NCBI RefSeq assembly: GCF_024599655.1
Contig: NZ_CP102247.1
Span: 3,658,001 to 3,722,000, forward strand
Length of the DNA stretch: 64,000 nt
From: Enterobacter asburiae
GTDB lineage: Bacteria > Pseudomonadota > Gammaproteobacteria > Enterobacterales > Enterobacteriaceae
Reading direction: 5' to 3'
The notes beneath the pieces were generated by a model, which was given only the letters and a program-made list of their open reading frames with translations, was not told the origin of the DNA and did not search any database. This document shows positions 61,190 through 64,000 of this stretch, in pieces. How positions within the stretch are numbered: the stretch's first letter is position 1; each line of letters starts with the position of its first letter. The translations under genes and the position numbers were made by a program.

Positions 61190-61843
61190 ATGGATATCAT
61201 TTCTGTCGCCCTGAAACGCCACTCTACCAAGGCGTTCGACGCAAGCAAAAAACTGACCGCGGAAGAAGCGGAAAAAATCAAAACCCTGCTGCAGTACAGC
61301 CCGTCCAGCACCAACTCCCAGCCGTGGCACTTCATTGTAGCCAGCACCGAAGAAGGTAAAGCGCGCGTGGCGAAATCTGCCGCGGGCACCTACGTGTTCA
61401 ACGAACGCAAAATGCTGGATGCTTCTCACGTGGTGGTGTTCTGCGCGAAAACCGCGATGGACGATGCCTGGCTGGAGCGCGTTGTGGATCAGGAAGAAGC
61501 CGATGGCCGTTTCAATACGCCGGAAGCCAAAGCAGCAAACCACAAGGGCCGTACCTACTTCGCCGACATGCACCGTGTGGATCTGAAAGATGACGACCAG
61601 TGGATGGCGAAGCAGGTTTACCTGAACGTCGGCAACTTCCTGCTGGGCGTTGGCGCACTGGGTCTGGACGCGGTACCGATTGAAGGTTTCGATGCCGCTA
61701 TTCTCGACGAAGAGTTTGGTCTGAAAGAGAAAGGCTTCACCAGCCTGGTGGTGGTACCGGTTGGGCACCACAGCGTGGAAGATTTCAACGCCACGCTACC
61801 GAAGTCACGCCTGCCGCTGAGCACGATTGTGACTGAGTGCTAA
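61190..61843 (+). CDS. nfsB: Oxygen-insensitive NAD(P)H nitroreductase / dihydropteridine reductase NfsB
   Basis: A 217-residue FMN-dependent dimeric nitroreductase, from memory nearly identical to the well-studied E. cloacae enzyme. FMN-binding residues in KRHSTKAFD (9-17), SPSSTNSQPWHF (38-49) and the C-terminal VPVGHHS are present. It reduces nitroaromatics and activates nitrofurans by two-electron steps. ATG 61190 follows AGGAG; upstream bases to 61118 stay open without similarity. ATTGCAC at 61104 could start a marbox for RamA/MarA, a weak match. A terminator follows. Confidence 0.97.
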   Translation: MDIISVALKRHSTKAFDASKKLTAEEAEKIKTLLQYSPSSTNSQPWHFIVASTEEGKARVAKSAAGTYVFNERKMLDASHVVVFCAKTAMDDAWLERVVDQEEADGRFNTPEAKAANHKGRTYFADMHRVDLKDDDQWMAKQVYLNVGNFLLGVGALGLDAVPIEGFDAAILDEEFGLKEKGFTSLVVVPVGHHSVEDFNATLPKSRLPLSTIVTEC

Positions 61844-61851
61844 TGGCTGTT

Positions 61852-61880
61852 GGCACGCTGGGTTCCGGCGTGCCTGTTTT
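61852..61880 (+). terminator. Rho-independent terminator of nfsB
   Basis: A seven-base stem GGCACGC/GCGTGCC with a nine-base loop is followed by TGTTTT, nine bases after the nfsB stop. It touches the 3' end of the converging antitoxin gene. Confidence 0.8.
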
Positions 61881-62167
61881 CAATAAAGCGTAATCTGCGG
61901 GTGTTTAACCCCGCACACCAGTGCATAACGCGTTAAGGTATCAAGGCTCGCCCGGGTTATATTCGCTTCCATTCTTGATACGGTAGGTGCGCTGACGCCC
62001 ATTCGCTCCGCCACCTGTGCGCGCGTCAGACCAGCATGGTCGCGCCATTGCGCTAGCATCTCCCGCAGGCGCTCCTTGCGCTCTTCTGCATCAAAAGAAG
62101 CCTGTACCTCTGAATTGCTTAACAGCTCCGCTCTGAGTTCATCCCAGTCAATAATCTTTTTGCTCAT
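61880..62167 (-). CDS. XRE-family antitoxin, HigA-like
   Basis: A 95-residue protein with a C-terminal helix-turn-helix (LTRAQVAERMGVSAPTVSRMEANITRASLDTL, about 47-78). It overlaps the upstream toxin gene by 20 bases, so both are made from one transcript. It should neutralise the toxin and repress their promoter. Follows nfsB in converging orientation. Confidence 0.85.
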   Translation of the reverse strand: MSKKIIDWDELRAELLSNSEVQASFDAEERKERLREMLAQWRDHAGLTRAQVAERMGVSAPTVSRMEANITRASLDTLTRYALVCGVKHPQITLY

Positions 62168-62477
62168 CCAACATCTCCTGTTGTCGTTTCAATGCCACAC
62201 GGAGTTCAGCAGAGGGCGTTTTTTGCGTTTTCTTGATAAACACCCGCAGCAGAAAAATTGTCTTTTCCCGCTGATATACGTAGATCCCACGAGTGTGAAT
62301 CAGCCCGACGGTTCTTATTTCAAACAAACCATAGGGTAAGGGTTTGCTGTTGGGTTCTCGTAGTGCTGTCGGGTTACTACGTAATTTATCAAGCTGGCGA
62401 ATCAGCTTTGCCTGGACCCCAGCAGGCAGTGAGAGAATCTCTTCCCTGACCGCCTGATGAACGATAAGTCTGAACAC
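62148..62477 (-). CDS. HigB/Gp49-family toxin
   Basis: A 109-residue RelE-superfamily protein of the Gp49 branch: LPYGLFEIRTVG, then RGIYVYQREKTIFLLRVFIKKTQKTP, a close fit to the family core. Such toxins cleave mRNA. The start is probably GTG at 62475-62477, after AGGGA; an ATG ten bases upstream is out of frame. Toxin-first order, as in higBA. Unlike the pair at 10785, no LexA-type site is seen upstream. Confidence 0.85.
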   Translation of the reverse strand: MFRLIVHQAVREEILSLPAGVQAKLIRQLDKLRSNPTALREPNSKPLPYGLFEIRTVGLIHTRGIYVYQREKTIFLLRVFIKKTQKTPSAELRVALKRQQEMLDEQKDY

Positions 62478-62616
62478 GGTATTTCATCCCTGATGATATT
62501 AGCATATAAGGCAATTTTCATTAAAGGCTAATTTAGCTTTTCGTGTCCCACCTTACCCGTTTTTAACAGGCTGAACCGGATCCGCTTTGATTCCCTGAAA
62601 GCGTCTCGCAAAAAAC

Positions 62617-63486
62617 TTATTTCCCCTGCTCCGCCAGCCACGCCATCGCCCGCTCCCCAGCCTCATCTACCGGCAGATACACCAGCAGCCGCGAGCCGTT
62701 TCGCGGCGCGGAGTACCAGTACATCTGCTGCAGCGTAAAATCCCCCAGCTCGGGATGGGTAAACAGCTTGAGCTGGTTCTCCACGCCTCGCACGTCGTTG
62801 CGCTGGTGCCACAGGGTTTTAAACTCTTCGGACACCGCAAAGAAGCGCGCCAGTTTAGCCTCCCACAGCGGGTCGCCCCGGTGCTCGGCCATCGCCGCGC
62901 GGAAATAGGAGACAAATATAGGCAGCACGTCGTCGCGCCTGCCGAGACGCGCGCGCCACGCCGGATGGGTGAGGAACAGGTAAATACAGTTGCGGTCTTC
63001 CGGCGGGATTTCATTGAAATCCACCCCCATCAGATGACCGAAGCTGTCGTTCCACGCCACGATGTCGAAGTTGGGCTTCTGGATGCTGGCCGGTTTTGGC
63101 AGCAGGGTATCGAGCAGGCGGCGCGTGCCTTCGCTGATGCCCTCGCAGCAGACGGCCTGCGGGGCTTCACCCGGCGGCAACCCGGCGAGCACGAAAAGAT
63201 GTCGGGCCTCGGTCGGCGTGCACTGCAAGGCTTTTGCCACGGCGGCCATCACCGCGCTCGACGGGTTGACGTCCCTGCCCTGCTCCAGCCAGGTGTACCA
63301 TGTCACGCCCACGTCGGCGAGCATCGCCACCTCTTCCCGGCGCAGGCCCGGCGTGCGGCGGCGACCGCTGCGCGGCAGGCCAAGACGCTGCGGATCGAGG
63401 CTTTCGCGCCGCGCGCGTAAAAATGCCCCCAGCTGTTTTCGCGTGTCATCCTGAAGTGAGACGACGGGTTCAGACATCAAGGCCAT
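62617..63486 (-). CDS. XRE-family regulator with MmyB-like ligand domain
   Basis: A 289-residue regulator. N-terminal helix-turn-helix (about 45-80: TPGLRREEVAMLADVGVTWYTWLEQGRDV) and a C-terminal MmyB-like PAS-type pocket (about 115-280), typical of Streptomyces-like regulators also found in proteobacteria, some of which bind fatty acids. ATG 63486 follows GGGGGAG closely; ATG 63477 is an alternative. Divergent from an MFS exporter and probably its regulator. Confidence 0.88.
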   Translation of the reverse strand: MALMSEPVVSLQDDTRKQLGAFLRARRESLDPQRLGLPRSGRRRTPGLRREEVAMLADVGVTWYTWLEQGRDVNPSSAVMAAVAKALQCTPTEARHLFVLAGLPPGEAPQAVCCEGISEGTRRLLDTLLPKPASIQKPNFDIVAWNDSFGHLMGVDFNEIPPEDRNCIYLFLTHPAWRARLGRRDDVLPIFVSYFRAAMAEHRGDPLWEAKLARFFAVSEEFKTLWHQRNDVRGVENQLKLFTHPELGDFTLQQMYWYSAPRNGSRLLVYLPVDEAGERAMAWLAEQGK

Positions 63487-63510
63487 AACTCCCCCTGCAT
63501 GGTAGTGCCA

Positions 63511-63536
63511 GTACCAGTATAAGCAAGAACTGGTAC
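63511..63536. promoter_or_regulatory. Inverted repeat GTACCAGT-N10-ACTGGTAC
   Basis: A perfect eight-base dyad lies 25-50 bases upstream of the XRE/MmyB regulator start and 58 bases before the MFS gene. Candidate operator for this regulator. Confidence 0.6.
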
Positions 63537-63544
63537 CCGTTTAT

Positions 63545-63570
63545 CAGATGGTTGATGCTACGACCATCTG
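63545..63570. promoter_or_regulatory. Inverted repeat CAGATGGT-N10-ACCATCTG
   Basis: A second perfect eight-base dyad with the same 10-base spacer and the shared core TGGT/ACCA lies 24-49 bases before the MFS start. The two dyads begin 34 bases apart. Confidence 0.6.
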
Positions 63571-63593
63571 ATGAATGACGCAATGGAGATCCC

Positions 63594-64000
63594 ATGAATA
63601 CGTCAGTTGTTTCACCGGGCCGCGCTGGCCTGATATTGTTGTTAACCGGCCAGATGCTGCCGATGATTGATACCTCAATCACCAACGTGGCGCTGGACGC
63701 CATCACCCACTCGCTGCACGCCACCGCCACCGAGCTGGAGCTGATTGTCGCCCTCTACGGCGTGGCCTTCGCCGTCTGCCTGGCGCTCGGCAGCAAGCTG
63801 GGGGATAACTTTGGCCGTCGACGCCTGTTTATGTGGGGCGTCGCGAGCTTTGGCCTGGCCTCGCTGCTGTGCGGCATGGCGGGGAACATTGAACAGCTGC
63901 TGGCCGCGCGCATCGTTCAGGGAGCAGGTGCGGCACTGATCATGCCGCAAATTCTTGCCACGCTGCACGTCACGCTGAAAGGTACCGCCCACGCAAAAGC
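63594..64000 (+). CDS. MFS transporter, DHA2 (14-segment) family, N-terminal part
   Basis: The first 135 residues of a major-facilitator exporter; the gene continues beyond the window. The segment MLPMIDTSITNVALDAI is the DHA2 motif (D with N-V-A), and KLGDNFGRRRLFMWG is the conserved loop 2-3 motif. DHA2 pumps such as EmrB and QacA export drugs with protons. AATGGAGATCCC precedes the ATG. Paired with the divergent XRE/MmyB-like regulator. Confidence 0.9.
   Translation, partial: MNTSVVSPGRAGLILLLTGQMLPMIDTSITNVALDAITHSLHATATELELIVALYGVAFAVCLALGSKLGDNFGRRRLFMWGVASFGLASLLCGMAGNIEQLLAARIVQGAGAALIMPQILATLHVTLKGTAHAK

Noticed and set aside
1..64000. tRNA, rRNA or att-type direct repeats marking an integrated island
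   Set aside because: None was recognised by reading; a tRNAscan and a flanking-repeat search would be needed to exclude them.

Overview
The window looks like a chromosomal segment of a gamma-proteobacterial enterobacterium, most likely Enterobacter (E. cloacae complex). The enterobactin, betaine, RamA and nfsB proteins are full length and strongly resemble Escherichia/Salmonella/Klebsiella versions. The nitroreductase at 61190-61843 is, from memory, nearly identical to the classic E. cloacae nitroreductase. Codon use is GC-rich almost throughout, apart from a few AT-richer insertions.

Layout. 1-10.7 kb is the enterobactin block: fepD (3' end), fepG and fepC read rightwards into leftward entF, ybdZ and fes, with divergent fepA and then entD. 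No fepE lies between entF and fepC, where E. coli has it; a REP pair fills the space. 10.8-11.5 kb is a toxin-antitoxin pair with a LexA-type SOS box upstream. 11.6-17.5 kb is betT divergent from betIBA (choline to glycine betaine). 17.6-23.5 kb holds a GNAT gene and a five-gene oligopeptide/nickel-type ABC operon whose first permease carries a frameshift. 23.6-24.1 kb is a cold-shock-domain protein. 24.2-28.5 kb is budABC with divergent budR (2,3-butanediol). 28.7-29.8 kb has an unknown gene and a GNAT gene. 29.9-36.1 kb is a module of an RpiR-type regulator, class III aminotransferase, carboxymuconolactone-decarboxylase-like protein, glutamine-type ABC importer and C45 acyl/amidohydrolase. 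36.1-40.3 kb has GST/LysR and flavin reductase/LysR divergent pairs around an unknown gene. 40.3-44.3 kb is an AaeAB/YdhJK-like efflux operon with a divergent AraC regulator. Then follow a ketopantoate-reductase-like gene, ybdK, an RND pump with its adaptor, a P-type ATPase, a 36-residue membrane peptide, ybdJ, a secreted Fes-like esterase divergent from a siderophore receptor, romA-ramA divergent from ramR-ybdF, nfsB, a second toxin-antitoxin pair, and an XRE/MmyB-like regulator divergent from an MFS pump cut by the window end.

Reading across: in E. coli K-12 entD, ybdK, ybdJ, ybdF and nfsB lie close together. Here the same genes occur in the same order but are separated by inserts of about 34.5, 7.5 and 6.6 kb, so this is a much-used insertion neighbourhood. 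Two siderophore systems, four drug or solute efflux systems and the RamA/RamR multidrug-resistance switch share it. REP-type palindromes (GTAGGCCGGGTAAGG...CCACCCGGC) sit at most gene ends and form an array next to ramA, where a 206-bp tandem duplication has copied the 3' end of ramA. No tRNA, rRNA, CRISPR array, insertion sequence or prophage was recognised.
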